Of a DNA stretch of 64,000 nt, positions 37,689 through 45,181 are shown piece by piece (within the stretch, counting starts at the first letter, position 1; each line of letters begins with the position of its first letter). The notes below the pieces were generated by a model that saw only the letters and a list, made by a program, of their open reading frames with translations, had not been told where the DNA came from and ran no database searches. The DNA comes from Rhizobiales bacterium 2SD (lineage in GTDB: Bacteria > Pseudomonadota > Alphaproteobacteria > Rhizobiales > Beijerinckiaceae): NCBI GenBank assembly GCA_005502805.1, contig SCMY01000003.1:372001-436000 (forward strand). The letters run 5' to 3'. Made by a program: the position numbers and the translations under genes.

Positions 37689-38093
37689 ATGATCGGACGC
37701 CTCAACCACGTCGCCATCGCCGTGAAGGACCTCACCACCTCGACGGCGCTCTATCGCGATACGCTCGGCGCCAAGGTCTCGCAGCCGCTGCCGCAGCCCG
37801 AGCACGGCGTCACCGTCGTGTTCGTGGAGCTTCCCAACACCAAGGTCGAGCTTCTGGAGCCGATGGGCGCCGACTCGCCGATCGCCAAGTTCCTGGAACG
37901 CAATCCCGATGGCGGCATCCACCACATCTGCTACGAGGTCGATGATATCCTCGCGGCGCGCGACCGGCTGAAGGCGCAGGGCGCGCGCGTGCTGGGCTCA
38001 GGCGAGCCCCGCATTGGCGCCCATGGCAAGCCGGTACTCTTCCTGCATCCCAAGGATTTCTGCGGCACGCTCGTCGAGTTGGAGCAGGCCTGA
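37689..38093 (+). CDS. mce: Methylmalonyl-CoA epimerase
   Basis: A 134-residue VOC-fold enzyme that interconverts (R)- and (S)-methylmalonyl-CoA in propionyl-CoA metabolism. Metal ligands fit the pattern: His in LNHVAIAVKDL, a Glu in VELLEPMG, His in GGIHHICYEVDD, and Glu in GTLVELEQ at the end. A GGAG site precedes the ATG. It lies directly after rnj and 2 bases before a RidA gene. Length is normal for the family. Confidence 0.93.
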   Translation: MIGRLNHVAIAVKDLTTSTALYRDTLGAKVSQPLPQPEHGVTVVFVELPNTKVELLEPMGADSPIAKFLERNPDGGIHHICYEVDDILAARDRLKAQGARVLGSGEPRIGAHGKPVLFLHPKDFCGTLVELEQA

Positions 38094-38095
38094 GC

Positions 38096-38488
38096 ATGAC
38101 CTCGCAGATCACCTTCTTCGGCGAACCGGAAACCGGCTCACCGCGCCCCTTCAGCCTCGCCACGCGCGCGGGCGGCCTCGTCTTCGTCTCCGGTCAGTCG
38201 GCGCCACATGATCCGGCCAAGGGCATCGTGCGGGGCGAGACGCCGGCCGAGCAGGTGCGGCAGGCCCTGGCGCATGTCGCCGGCATCCTCGCCGAAGCTG
38301 GTTCCGGCCTCGACCGCGTCGTGCAGATGACGATGCTGATCACGGACCCCAGCGACTATGCCGCCTGCAATGCCGAATATGTGAAGCATTTTCCGAATGG
38401 CTTGCCGGCTCGGCATACAGCGCGTTTCGGTGTGCCGACCGACGCTAAGGTCGCGTTCGCCTGCACCGCCCTGGCCGGCGAGGAGTGA
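38096..38488 (+). CDS. RidA/YjgF-family protein
   Basis: A 130-residue protein of the RidA superfamily, trimeric enzymes that hydrolyse reactive enamines or imines, though many subgroups have other roles. Family stretches are GGLVFVSGQSAPHD, the EQVRQALAHVAGILAEAGSGLDR helix, shown here in part as VRQALAHVAGILAEAG, and the C-terminal ARHTARFGVPTDAKVAF. The arginine of canonical RidA deaminases is not in its usual PxRxxxxV context, so another subgroup is likely. It overlaps nothing, but its end holds the ribosome site of the DUF1467 gene. Confidence 0.88.
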   Translation: MTSQITFFGEPETGSPRPFSLATRAGGLVFVSGQSAPHDPAKGIVRGETPAEQVRQALAHVAGILAEAGSGLDRVVQMTMLITDPSDYAACNAEYVKHFPNGLPARHTARFGVPTDAKVAFACTALAGEE

Positions 38489-38493
38489 GCGTC

Positions 38494-38724
38494 ATGACGA
38501 TCGGTGGCGGGCTCGCGGTCTATTTCGTGATCTGGTGGACGGTGCTGTTCGTCACGCTGCCGTTCGGCGTGCGCAGCCAGGCCGAGAGTGGAAATGTCGA
38601 GAAGGGCACGGATCCGGGGGCTCCTGTGGCGCCTGCGCTGCTGAAGAAGGCGCTGATCACCAGCGTCTTGGCGGCGATCGTTTTTGCTGGCGTCTGGTAC
38701 ATTTGGATGATGCTCGATCTGTAA
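38494..38724 (+). CDS. DUF1467-family small membrane protein
   Basis: A 76-residue protein with two membrane helices, beginning MTIGGGLAVYFVIWWTVLF and with LPFGVRSQ between the helices, as in the alphaproteobacterial DUF1467 family. Function unknown. ATG 38494 is preferred since AGGAG lies 8 bases upstream and the family begins this way; GTG 38485 is in frame and overlaps the RidA stop. In relatives this gene sits next to mce, so its place here is conserved. Confidence 0.9.
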   Translation: MTIGGGLAVYFVIWWTVLFVTLPFGVRSQAESGNVEKGTDPGAPVAPALLKKALITSVLAAIVFAGVWYIWMMLDL

Positions 38725-38771
38725 GCGGCAGATACGCTTTGCTGTCGAACGAGGCCGACAGCAAAGGTCAG

Positions 38772-39872
38772 ATGATGGCGAAGCCGTTTCGGTCGAAGTT
38801 TCAGTTCTATGACGAGTTGATCGACACGCTGCGCGAGGACCGCTTTCACATCGGTGTGAACCATGGTCCTCCCGAAAGGAGGCGCGGCTACCATATCGGC
38901 GTGATGCACGAGGCGCTGATCACCTGGGCCACGCGCACCAAAGGCGCAGACATCGCCACCGCACTGGCCGCGATGAAAGCGGAAGATGTCGCTTCTGAAA
39001 CCTTCGGTGAAAAGACCAGCACTCTGGTGCGCCTGTTCAAGACCCGCGAAAAAATCCTGAATCGATCGGGCACCATCGATCCCGTCGTCGGCAAGAACAC
39101 GATTTCCAGACTTGACGATATCCTGCCCGTCGTCGATCGCGACAAGCTGAGGCGCGACAAGGCAGAGCGCGAGAAGCGTGAGAAGATCGAGAACACGCTC
39201 GACATCGTCGTGGTCTATGACGGTGGAAAGAATTTCTCCCAGAGGACGGACGACAACGAAGCGATCTTTCCAATCACCGATGCGGATCCGTATAGCCGGA
39301 CAGGGCGGAAGATATTTCGCCTGAGCGCCACGACAGCCTCGATTGGCGTCGCTTCGATCCCCTTCCTGACCCGCCATGCCGACCTGATACAGAAAAAGCT
39401 GGAAGGGCGAGAGGTGGGCAAGATCTGCATTGCCGGGTCCAGTTCGGGTGGGCGCAATGCCGTCGATCTTGCGGCGCGCCTGCATTTTGCCGGTTTGCCG
39501 GTTGCCTATCTGGCGATGGCCGACGCCGCCTTCTTTCCCATCGAAGCCAAGAATTCGCCTGTCGAGACCAATGGTCGTCTCAACACGCCGCTATTCGGGC
39601 CTTTTGCGAATTCGGCCGCATCGCGACAGAATTTCTTCCAGACGGTCGGCAACCGAAGCGAGCTGGCGGTCTTCGGCATGAAGCGTATTTTTTCATCCGG
39701 CATGAAGAACAAGGAAATCCACGGCTCGGTCTCGGGTTTCACGGATCGACCGCTGACAAGTCGCATTCAGGCGCAGAATCCCAAGAATGACGATGACGCT
39801 CATTCGAGAGCCGTCGGTGACGGCATGGACACGGCGCTGAAGGAGATCCGAGATCTTCTCAACGCTCTGTAG
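38772..39872 (+). CDS. Unrecognised protein with GxSxG motif (possible alpha/beta hydrolase)
   Basis: A 366-residue protein I cannot place in a family. Residues near 223-245 read KICIAGSSSGGRNAVDLA, a strand-turn-helix with G-x-S-x-G like the nucleophile elbow of alpha/beta hydrolases; LAMADAAFF could supply the acid and DDDAHSR near the C-terminus a histidine. The N-terminal half is charged and partly helical, with a basic run around RRDKAEREKREK. No signal peptide or membrane helix. ATG 38772 follows AAAGG by a few bases. The gene is visibly less GC-rich than its neighbours, which suggests transfer. It is followed by a strong terminator. Confidence 0.7.
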   Translation: MMAKPFRSKFQFYDELIDTLREDRFHIGVNHGPPERRRGYHIGVMHEALITWATRTKGADIATALAAMKAEDVASETFGEKTSTLVRLFKTREKILNRSGTIDPVVGKNTISRLDDILPVVDRDKLRRDKAEREKREKIENTLDIVVVYDGGKNFSQRTDDNEAIFPITDADPYSRTGRKIFRLSATTASIGVASIPFLTRHADLIQKKLEGREVGKICIAGSSSGGRNAVDLAARLHFAGLPVAYLAMADAAFFPIEAKNSPVETNGRLNTPLFGPFANSAASRQNFFQTVGNRSELAVFGMKRIFSSGMKNKEIHGSVSGFTDRPLTSRIQAQNPKNDDDAHSRAVGDGMDTALKEIRDLLNAL

Positions 39873-39943
39873 GCTTGCCGAATGGCGCCGAGCGAAGTCT
39901 CGCAGCATTGTTTCGGCATAAGTCAGGAAGGAGCGAGCGGCAG

Positions 39944-39991
39944 AAAAACAAAAGGCAAGGCTTGCGCCTTGCCTTTGGAAGTTTGTTTTTT
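39944..39991. terminator. Two-way rho-independent terminator
   Basis: A perfect 11-bp stem AAAGGCAAGGC (39951-39961) with GCCTTGCCTTT (39966-39976) around a 4-base loop. On the minus strand the loop is GCAA and the stem runs straight into TGTTTTTC, an ideal U-run. On the plus strand a run of T (39986-39991) follows after a 9-base gap. It can end the unrecognised gene from the left and a transcript coming from the right. Confidence 0.85.
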
Positions 39992-40163
39992 ACCGCAGTA
40001 TCGGCGCGCTGTTATACCTGCGCACTCATATACTAAACGGCTGTTTGTTCCTCCCGAGACCTGGTCCGCGGCGCCCGGAAAACGGTCGGGCGAGCCAGCG
40101 CTGATTTGATTAGCGGATCGCAATAATGTTGTCACCTGTTTAGGCAGCTTGCGATCGAACTTT
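39944..40163 (-). ncRNA. Candidate small RNA ending at the terminator
   Basis: The terminator is better formed on the minus strand, yet no minus-strand gene lies to its right: the next genes run the other way. A possible promoter, TTGCAC (40200-40195) and AATAAT (40176-40171) with an 18-base spacer, would start an RNA of about 220 bases near 40164. No known RNA family is recognised. This is inference from signals only. Confidence 0.25.
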
Positions 40164-40305
40164 TTGCAAAATTATTCCAGTTTGCTCTTGTGCGGTGCAA
40201 CATTGTGCTCTCGTCGCGATTCAGCGCCTTGTTCCAGTCATAGGATGCCGCTACCTCGCAACCTCAGATGCGCCGGGCCGTTCCGGCGGTCAGGAGAGGT
40301 TTCCG

Positions 40306-40860
40306 ATGCTTCGCACCACGCTCGCCGTCCTGGCGCTTTCCGCTTCCATCGGCCTGGCTCAGGCCCAGGCGCCGGCCAATCTCGACCCCCAGAATACTCT
40401 GGCGCTCGACACCAAGGACGGTCGCGTCACCATTCGCCTGCGGCCGGATCTCGCGCCCAAGCATGTCGAGCAGATCAAGGCGCTGACGAAGCGTGGCTTC
40501 TATGACGGCATCGTCTTTCACCGCGTCATCGACGGCTTCATGGCCCAGACCGGCGATCCGAAGGGCGACGGCACTGGCGGTTCCGACCTGCCGAACATTC
40601 CGGCCGAATTCACCCCGACGCCCTACAAGGTCGGCTCGGTCGGCATGGCCCGCTCGCAGAGCCCGAATTCGGCCAATTCGCAGTTCTTCATCTGCTTCGA
40701 GGGCTGCGGCTCGCTGACCGGTCAGTACACCCTGTTCGGCGAGGTCGTCTCCGGCATGGACGCCGTGCGCAAGATCAAGAAGGGCAGCAGCGCCAATAAC
40801 GGCTCGGTGAGCGGCCCCGACAAGATCATCCGCATGCGCCTGCTGGCGGACGCAAAGTAA
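40306..40860 (+). CDS. Periplasmic cyclophilin-type peptidyl-prolyl isomerase
   Basis: A 184-residue protein with a signal peptide (about residues 1-20, ending AQAQA) and a cyclophilin domain. Active-site stretches are FYDGIVFHRVIDGFMAQTGD (with the catalytic Arg), NSANSQFFICF and GQYTLFGEVVSGMD. It speeds folding of proteins in the periplasm. An AGGAGAGG site precedes the ATG at 40306. It is a paralogue of the cytoplasmic cyclophilin at 41497, with near-identical sequence around the active site, so one is a duplicate of the other. Confidence 0.95.
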   Translation: MLRTTLAVLALSASIGLAQAQAPANLDPQNTLALDTKDGRVTIRLRPDLAPKHVEQIKALTKRGFYDGIVFHRVIDGFMAQTGDPKGDGTGGSDLPNIPAEFTPTPYKVGSVGMARSQSPNSANSQFFICFEGCGSLTGQYTLFGEVVSGMDAVRKIKKGSSANNGSVSGPDKIIRMRLLADAK

Positions 40861-40864
40861 GCCC

Positions 40865-41497
40865 ATGCGTCGCTCGCGCGTTCCTGCGTTTGCTGTCCTG
40901 CTGCTGGCCTCGGCTGGCAGTATGGCGCTGGCGCAGGACACGCGCGATCTTGGCCTGCCGCCGGCTTCGGGGTTCCAGAATCCCGTCCTGCCGCCGCCTT
41001 CGGGCTCGCAGAACCCGGTGCTGCCGCCGCAATCGGGCCAGCGTTACATGCCGGGCATCGGCGGCCCCTTCGGCGAGGGCGCACGCCGCCCGGTCGTACC
41101 GTCGCCGACGCCGGGCGTCGATCGCGGCGTCATCGGCACCGTCAATCCCGAGACGATCGGCCTCGGTGAAGAGACCGTCGACCGGCTCGACCAGGTCGGT
41201 CCGGCGCTGCGGCGCTGCTGGCAACCGCCCTCGCTCGATACTGACAGTGCCGGCGCCAAGGCGAGCGTCCGTTTCAGCCTGCGCCGCGACGGCACGCTCT
41301 TCGGCCAGCCGCGCATCACCTGGGAGATGAGGCGTGCGCCGCCGGGCCTGCGCGAGCGTTTCAGCGACTCGCTGATGCGGGCCGTGCGCGATTGCACGCC
41401 GATGAGGTTGTCGCCGGGGCTTGGAGGGAGTATCGCAGGCCGCCCGATCACTATCCGCTTCTTCGGCCGTGTGCCGACCAACGAAAGATCAGTCTGA
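40865..41497 (+). CDS. Secreted protein with TolA/TonB C-terminal-like domain
   Basis: A 210-residue protein with a signal peptide ending near ALA-Q, a linker with three close repeats of the type (GFQ/GSQ)NPVLPPPSG (residues about 35-58), and a C-terminal domain with ALRRCWQPP, VRFSLRRDGTLFGQP and AVRDCTPMRL. That pattern (CW, a beta strand with L-x2-DG, and a second Cys) is seen in TolA C-terminal-like envelope proteins. It lies between two cyclophilin genes, 4 bases after the first and overlapping the start of the second by one base. Function in envelope integrity is inference. Confidence 0.7.
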   Translation: MRRSRVPAFAVLLLASAGSMALAQDTRDLGLPPASGFQNPVLPPPSGSQNPVLPPQSGQRYMPGIGGPFGEGARRPVVPSPTPGVDRGVIGTVNPETIGLGEETVDRLDQVGPALRRCWQPPSLDTDSAGAKASVRFSLRRDGTLFGQPRITWEMRRAPPGLRERFSDSLMRAVRDCTPMRLSPGLGGSIAGRPITIRFFGRVPTNERSV

Positions 41498-41964
41498 TGT
41501 CGCTCGACCCCGAGAACACCCTCGTCATGGAGACCACCAAGGGCCGCGTGGTGATCAAGCTGCGGCCGGACCTCGCCCCCAAGCATGTTGAGCGCATCAA
41601 GCTGCTCGCGCGCGAGGGCTTCTATGACGGCATCGTCTTCCACCGCGTCATCGACGGCTTCATGGCGCAGGTCGGCTGCCCGCACGGCACCGGCACCGGC
41701 GGCTCGAGCTATCCGGACCTCGCCCAGGAGTTCAATGCCGAGCCGCATGTCCGCGGCATCTGCTCGATGGCCCGCGCCCAGAACCCGAACTCGGCCAACA
41801 GCCAGTTCTTCATCGTCTTCGACGACGCCCGCTTCCTCGACAAGCAGTACACGGTCTGGGGCCAGGTCGTTGAGGGCATGGAGAACGTCGACAAGATCAA
41901 GCGCGGCGAGCCGGTGCGCGATCCCGACTCCATCGTCTCGCTGAAGGTGCAGGCGGACGCCTGA
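41497..41964 (+). CDS. Cytoplasmic cyclophilin-type peptidyl-prolyl isomerase
   Basis: A 155-residue single-domain cyclophilin without signal peptide. It has FYDGIVFHRVIDGFMAQVG, NSANSQFFIVFDD and QYTVWGQVVEGMENV, the standard active-site set. The ATG at 41497 overlaps the stop of the TolA-like gene (TGATG). In many Hyphomicrobiales a PpiB-type pair precedes queA, as here. A rho-independent terminator follows 29 bases after the stop. Confidence 0.95.
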   Translation: MSLDPENTLVMETTKGRVVIKLRPDLAPKHVERIKLLAREGFYDGIVFHRVIDGFMAQVGCPHGTGTGGSSYPDLAQEFNAEPHVRGICSMARAQNPNSANSQFFIVFDDARFLDKQYTVWGQVVEGMENVDKIKRGEPVRDPDSIVSLKVQADA

Positions 41965-41992
41965 GGCGTTCCCACGCGTCGCGAATGAAGTC

Positions 41993-42029
41993 ATCCCGGG
42001 TCGACTTGGTCGGCCCGGGATTGCTTTTT
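41993..42029 (+). terminator. Rho-independent terminator after the cyclophilin operon
   Basis: A 13-bp stem with one G-T pair, built on ATCCCGGG (41993-42000) and CCCGGGAT (42014-42021), loop TTG, then a run of five T (42025-42029). The queA start codon is only 12 bases beyond it, so queA must use read-through or a promoter overlapping the terminator. Confidence 0.85.
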
Positions 42030-42040
42030 AGGATCGGTCC

Positions 42041-43126
42041 ATGGACGTCGCCCTCTTCGACTTCGATCTGCCCGAGGAACGCATCGCGCTGCGGCCCGTG
42101 AGCCCGCGCGACGCGGCGAAGCTGCTCGTCGTCCGCCCCGATGCGCCCGAGCCGTTCGAGGACTGCAGCATTCGTGATCTCGTCGAGCTGCTGCAGCCCG
42201 GCGATGCGCTGGTGCTGAACGACACCCGCGTTATCCCGTCCAGGCTCTGGGGGCGGCGTTATCGCGGTGAGGCCTCCGCCCGCATCGAGATCATGCTGCA
42301 CAAGCGCGAAGCGGATGATCGCTGGCGCGCCTTCGCTCGCCCGGCCAAGAAGCTGAATGTCGGCGAGGCGATCGTCTTCGACAGCGATGGCGCCGGCAAT
42401 GCCTGCGAACTCGCCCGGCTGCAGGCCGAGGTCGAGGACAAGGGGGAGGGCGGCGATATCGGCCTGCGCTTCTCGCTGACCGGCCCCTATCTCGACGAGG
42501 CGATCGCGCGGCTCGGCGAATTGCCGCTGCCGCCCTATATCGCCGGCAAGCGCGCGACCGACCAGGCCGACGCCCGCGACTACCAGACGACCTATGCCCG
42601 CGAGGAAGGCGCTGTCGCCGCGCCGACGGCCGGCCTGCACTTCACGCCGGAGCTGTTCGCGGCGCTGAAGCAACGCGGCGTCTCCAGTCATTTCGTCACG
42701 CTGCATGTCGGCGCCGGCACTTTCCTGCCGGTCAAGGCTGACGACACCGACGAGCATCGTATGCATGCCGAATGGGGCACGGTCAGCGCCGCGACGGCCG
42801 ATGCGCTCAACGCGGTTCACGCCGCTGGCGGCCGTATCGTCGCGGTCGGCACGACCTCGCTGCGCCTGCTCGAAAGCGCGACCGGCGAAGACGGCATCAT
42901 CAAGCCGTTCTCTGGCGATACGGCGATCTTCATCACGCCGGGTTATCGCTTCCGCGCCGTCGACCTACTGATGACCAATTTCCACCTGCCGCGTTCGACA
43001 CTGTTCATGCTGGTCTCGGCCTTCGCCGGGCTCGACCTGATGAAGCGCGCCTATGCCCATGCCATCGCCGGGGGCTATCGCTTCTACTCCTATGGCGATG
43101 GCAGTCTGCTCGAGCGAGCTGGCTGA
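42041..43126 (+). CDS. queA: S-adenosylmethionine:tRNA ribosyltransferase-isomerase
   Basis: A 361-residue QueA, which transfers the ribosyl part of SAM to preQ1 in tRNA to make epoxyqueuosine. The N-terminus [17 protein letters not shown] and the motifs [36 protein letters not shown] and [17 protein letters not shown] are diagnostic. It starts directly behind the terminator with AGGA as ribosome site. The usual next gene, tgt, is absent; instead a ClpX-zinc-finger protein overlaps its stop by one base. Confidence 0.97.
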   Translation: MDVALFDFDLPEERIALRPVSPRDAAKLLVVRPDAPEPFEDCSIRDLVELLQPGDALVLNDTRVIPSRLWGRRYRGEASARIEIMLHKREADDRWRAFARPAKKLNVGEAIVFDSDGAGNACELARLQAEVEDKGEGGDIGLRFSLTGPYLDEAIARLGELPLPPYIAGKRATDQADARDYQTTYAREEGAVAAPTAGLHFTPELFAALKQRGVSSHFVTLHVGAGTFLPVKADDTDEHRMHAEWGTVSAATADALNAVHAAGGRIVAVGTTSLRLLESATGEDGIIKPFSGDTAIFITPGYRFRAVDLLMTNFHLPRSTLFMLVSAFAGLDLMKRAYAHAIAGGYRFYSYGDGSLLERAG

Positions 43127-43617
43127 TGGAGAGGCTGCTGGGCTGGCGTGACCGTCTACGGAACGCCAGCCAGCTGCTGCGCGGGGCCAGGATCACCCTG
43201 TTCGGCCAAGGCGATGATGCGGTGGTCTGCAGTTTCTGTGGCAAGGACAGGCACGAGACGGGCTGCGACATCGTCGCGGGGCCGGGCGTCGCGATCTGCG
43301 AGAGCTGTGCCTCGCTCGCCGTCGGCTATGCGCACTCGCAGAAGCTAGGAGCTGTGCCGGAAGGGCGCATAGGCGATGTCGTCGCCATGTTCGATTGTCC
43401 CGCTACGCTGCTCCCACCCCATCGTGTCAGCCTGAACGGTGATCTGGCGCGTTGCGCGAACGAGCTGTCCTGCGAGCTGGTCTCCTGGGGGTATTTCTGC
43501 GGTGAGGGCAGGGTCGGCGATGGGCTCTCCGTGCACATCCACGCTCCGGCCGGCGCCAACCTCCCGCTGTTGCGCGAGAGCTTTCGGCGGCTCTATTTCG
43601 GCTGCGCTCTGGATTGA
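43126..43617 (+). CDS. Orphan ClpX-type zinc-finger protein
   Basis: A 163-residue protein with a single ClpX-like zinc-binding domain at about residues 34-60: CSFCGKDRHETGCDIVAGP followed by AICESC, spacing C-x2-C-x19-22-C-x2-C. The AAA+ ATPase part of ClpX is missing; the remaining 100 residues have no known motif but contain four more Cys. In ClpX this domain dimerises and binds adaptors and substrates. ATG 43126 overlaps the queA stop. Inference: it might act as a ClpXP adaptor or decoy. Function unknown. Confidence 0.75.
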   Translation: MERLLGWRDRLRNASQLLRGARITLFGQGDDAVVCSFCGKDRHETGCDIVAGPGVAICESCASLAVGYAHSQKLGAVPEGRIGDVVAMFDCPATLLPPHRVSLNGDLARCANELSCELVSWGYFCGEGRVGDGLSVHIHAPAGANLPLLRESFRRLYFGCALD

Positions 43618-43635
43618 GTGCCGGCGCGTCTCCCC

Positions 43636-44643
43636 TCACTTCGCCGGCAGCGGCGGCACGCCCTTCTGCCATTGCGCCCAGTCGCCGACGATGTGGTCGA
43701 CGACGCGCGAGCCGACCGCCTCGACATTGGCGACGGTCTCGGCGAAGCCGCCGGCGGTCTGGCCCGGCGCCGGGTCGAGATGCTGCAAGGTCGTCTCGTT
43801 CGGGTTGCCCTGGTCGAAGTTGACCGCGCCGCGCAGGCTGAGGATCCGGTCGGTGCCGAACTGGCGTTTGATCACCAGCGTGATCGCCGCCGCTTCCATC
43901 TCGGTGATGACGTAGTCGTCGGCGCCATAGAGCTTGGCCATGTATTGCGCCTCCTTCGACAGGCCGGGGCCGTGGAAGAAGGTGTCGCCGGTCATGTGCG
44001 TGCCGATCTGGACGGAGGGCGCCGCCCGGGCCTTCTCGTCGGGATAGCGTTGGCGGTACTGCTTCGCCGACTCCGAATCCTGCAGGTTTACGCCGGCGCT
44101 GAGCCGTGTCGCCCAGCCGACCAGCGCCGGGTTGAGCTTGAAGACCCGGTACTCCTCGTAGCCCTTGCGCGGCATGAACACCGGCTCGCCCGGCTTGCCT
44201 TCCTCCGGCGCCCAGCGATGGCCGAGGTCGTAGTCGACCAGCCAGCTGCCCCAGGAAACGTCGCCGATCGTGCCGCGCGAGGGCGGCGTGCCGGCGACGC
44301 CGGTGATGACGAAATAGGCCTGCGAGAAGTCGTACTCAGGATCGAGCAGGATCGCCTGCATCGAGGACGACGAGTTGACCTTGCCCATGCCGAGCACCGC
44401 GCCGCAGACGCCGTCGCCATTGCAATAGACCGGCTTCAGCGCGCCGCGCACCTCGTGCGGCTGACTCTTCTGCCAGTAACGCTCATACCAGTGCTGGAAC
44501 TCGCCGGCCCGGTCGCCGGTATTGGCGCCGATCTCGAACATCGAGGCGACGAAGACCTTAACCTTGGTTGGCGCTGCTTCCGCCGGGCCGAGCGAGGCGA
44601 GGGTGAGAAGGGCTGCTCCCAGCCCGCTGGCGATCTGGTTCAT
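43636..44643 (-). CDS. Purine nucleoside permease (NUP family), secreted
   Basis: A 335-residue protein of the NUP family (PF06516), known from yeast nucleoside permease and bacterial homologues. A signal peptide ends near GPAEA-A. Family stretches are FVASMFEIGANTG, GVAGTPPSRGTIGDVSWG, and the nucleoside-phosphorylase-like DYVITEMEAAAITLV and GAVNFDQGNP. The fold resembles a purine nucleoside phosphorylase, so a periplasmic nucleoside-binding or cleaving role is more likely than transport by itself. It is monocistronic, convergent with the zinc-finger gene. Confidence 0.88.
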   Translation of the reverse strand: MNQIASGLGAALLTLASLGPAEAAPTKVKVFVASMFEIGANTGDRAGEFQHWYERYWQKSQPHEVRGALKPVYCNGDGVCGAVLGMGKVNSSSSMQAILLDPEYDFSQAYFVITGVAGTPPSRGTIGDVSWGSWLVDYDLGHRWAPEEGKPGEPVFMPRKGYEEYRVFKLNPALVGWATRLSAGVNLQDSESAKQYRQRYPDEKARAAPSVQIGTHMTGDTFFHGPGLSKEAQYMAKLYGADDYVITEMEAAAITLVIKRQFGTDRILSLRGAVNFDQGNPNETTLQHLDPAPGQTAGGFAETVANVEAVGSRVVDHIVGDWAQWQKGVPPLPAK

Positions 44644-44706
44644 GGCGCTCTCCTTGCCGCTCTGGTGGCGGGCGTCGAAGCAAGGTGCCTGCCACGAACG
44701 ATGCGA

Positions 44707-45111
44707 TCAAGCGAGAGCTTCGGGCGGAGCGCTCATCGGGATCGGCTTGATCACGTCGATCAGCACGCCGCTCGGATCGGCGGTGATGAAATGGCGCTGG
44801 CCGAACCATTCGTCGCGCAGCTCCTGCAGAATCGGCAGGCCGGCCGCCTTGAGGCGAGCATGCTCCGCATCGACGTCCTCGACCTCGAAATTCAGGATCA
44901 GTCCGCTAACGCGACCGCGGCCGGGGCGGGGGATCGTCTCATGGCTGCCGTCGAGCACCGCCAGCGTCACCCGCTCGTCGACAGTCGATTGCAGGTGGAC
45001 GTACCACTCGGCTTCGAAAAGGGCCTCGAAACCGAAATGCGCGATATAGAAGGCGGCGGTCTCGGTGACCTTGTCGGTCATGATCACCGGGTAATAACTG
45101 GTGACTTTCAT
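44707..45111 (-). CDS. VOC-family protein (glyoxalase/bleomycin-resistance fold)
   Basis: A 134-residue VOC protein with paired beta-alpha-beta-beta-beta modules: [23 protein letters not shown] starts module one (shown in part: [12 protein letters not shown]) and [19 protein letters not shown] module two, ending [16 protein letters not shown] members are dioxygenases, glyoxalases or resistance proteins; the role here is not known. It is divergent from a TetR gene, with a 23-bp palindrome between them, so it is probably the repressor's target and may handle the inducing compound. Confidence 0.85.
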   Translation of the reverse strand: MKVTSYYPVIMTDKVTETAAFYIAHFGFEALFEAEWYVHLQSTVDERVTLAVLDGSHETIPRPGRGRVSGLILNFEVEDVDAEHARLKAAGLPILQELRDEWFGQRHFITADPSGVLIDVIKPIPMSAPPEALA

Positions 45112-45132
45112 GGGCTTGCCTGCCTTTCATCA

Positions 45133-45155
45133 TAAACATACAATCTGTATGTTTA
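45133..45155. promoter_or_regulatory. TetR-type operator between VOC and tetR genes
   Basis: A perfect inverted repeat: 10-bp arms TAAACATACA and TGTATGTTTA separated by ATC. A further half-site AACATACAG lies at about 45164-45172, next to the tetR start. The 70-bp gap must hold both divergent promoters, so a protein bound here would block both. Length and symmetry fit TetR-family operators. Confidence 0.75.
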
Positions 45156-45181
45156 TTTGAATTAACATACAGGCTGCACGT

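Larger units (their letters stand above)
39873..40305. other. 433-bp AT-richer intergenic pocket
   Basis: No convincing gene on either strand. It holds a strong two-way terminator (39944-39991), an AT-rich stretch at 40090-40200 with possible promoters in both directions, and the AGGAGAGG ribosome site of the cyclophilin gene at the right end. A plus-strand pair TTGCGA (40150-40155) and ATTATT (40172-40176 region) with a 16-base spacer may drive that gene. The low GC matches the unrecognised gene to the left. Confidence 0.5.

Noticed and set aside
38397..38771. 125-residue N-terminal extension of the GxSxG protein
   Set aside because: It lies out of frame over the RidA and DUF1467 genes; the ATG at 38772 has its own ribosome site.
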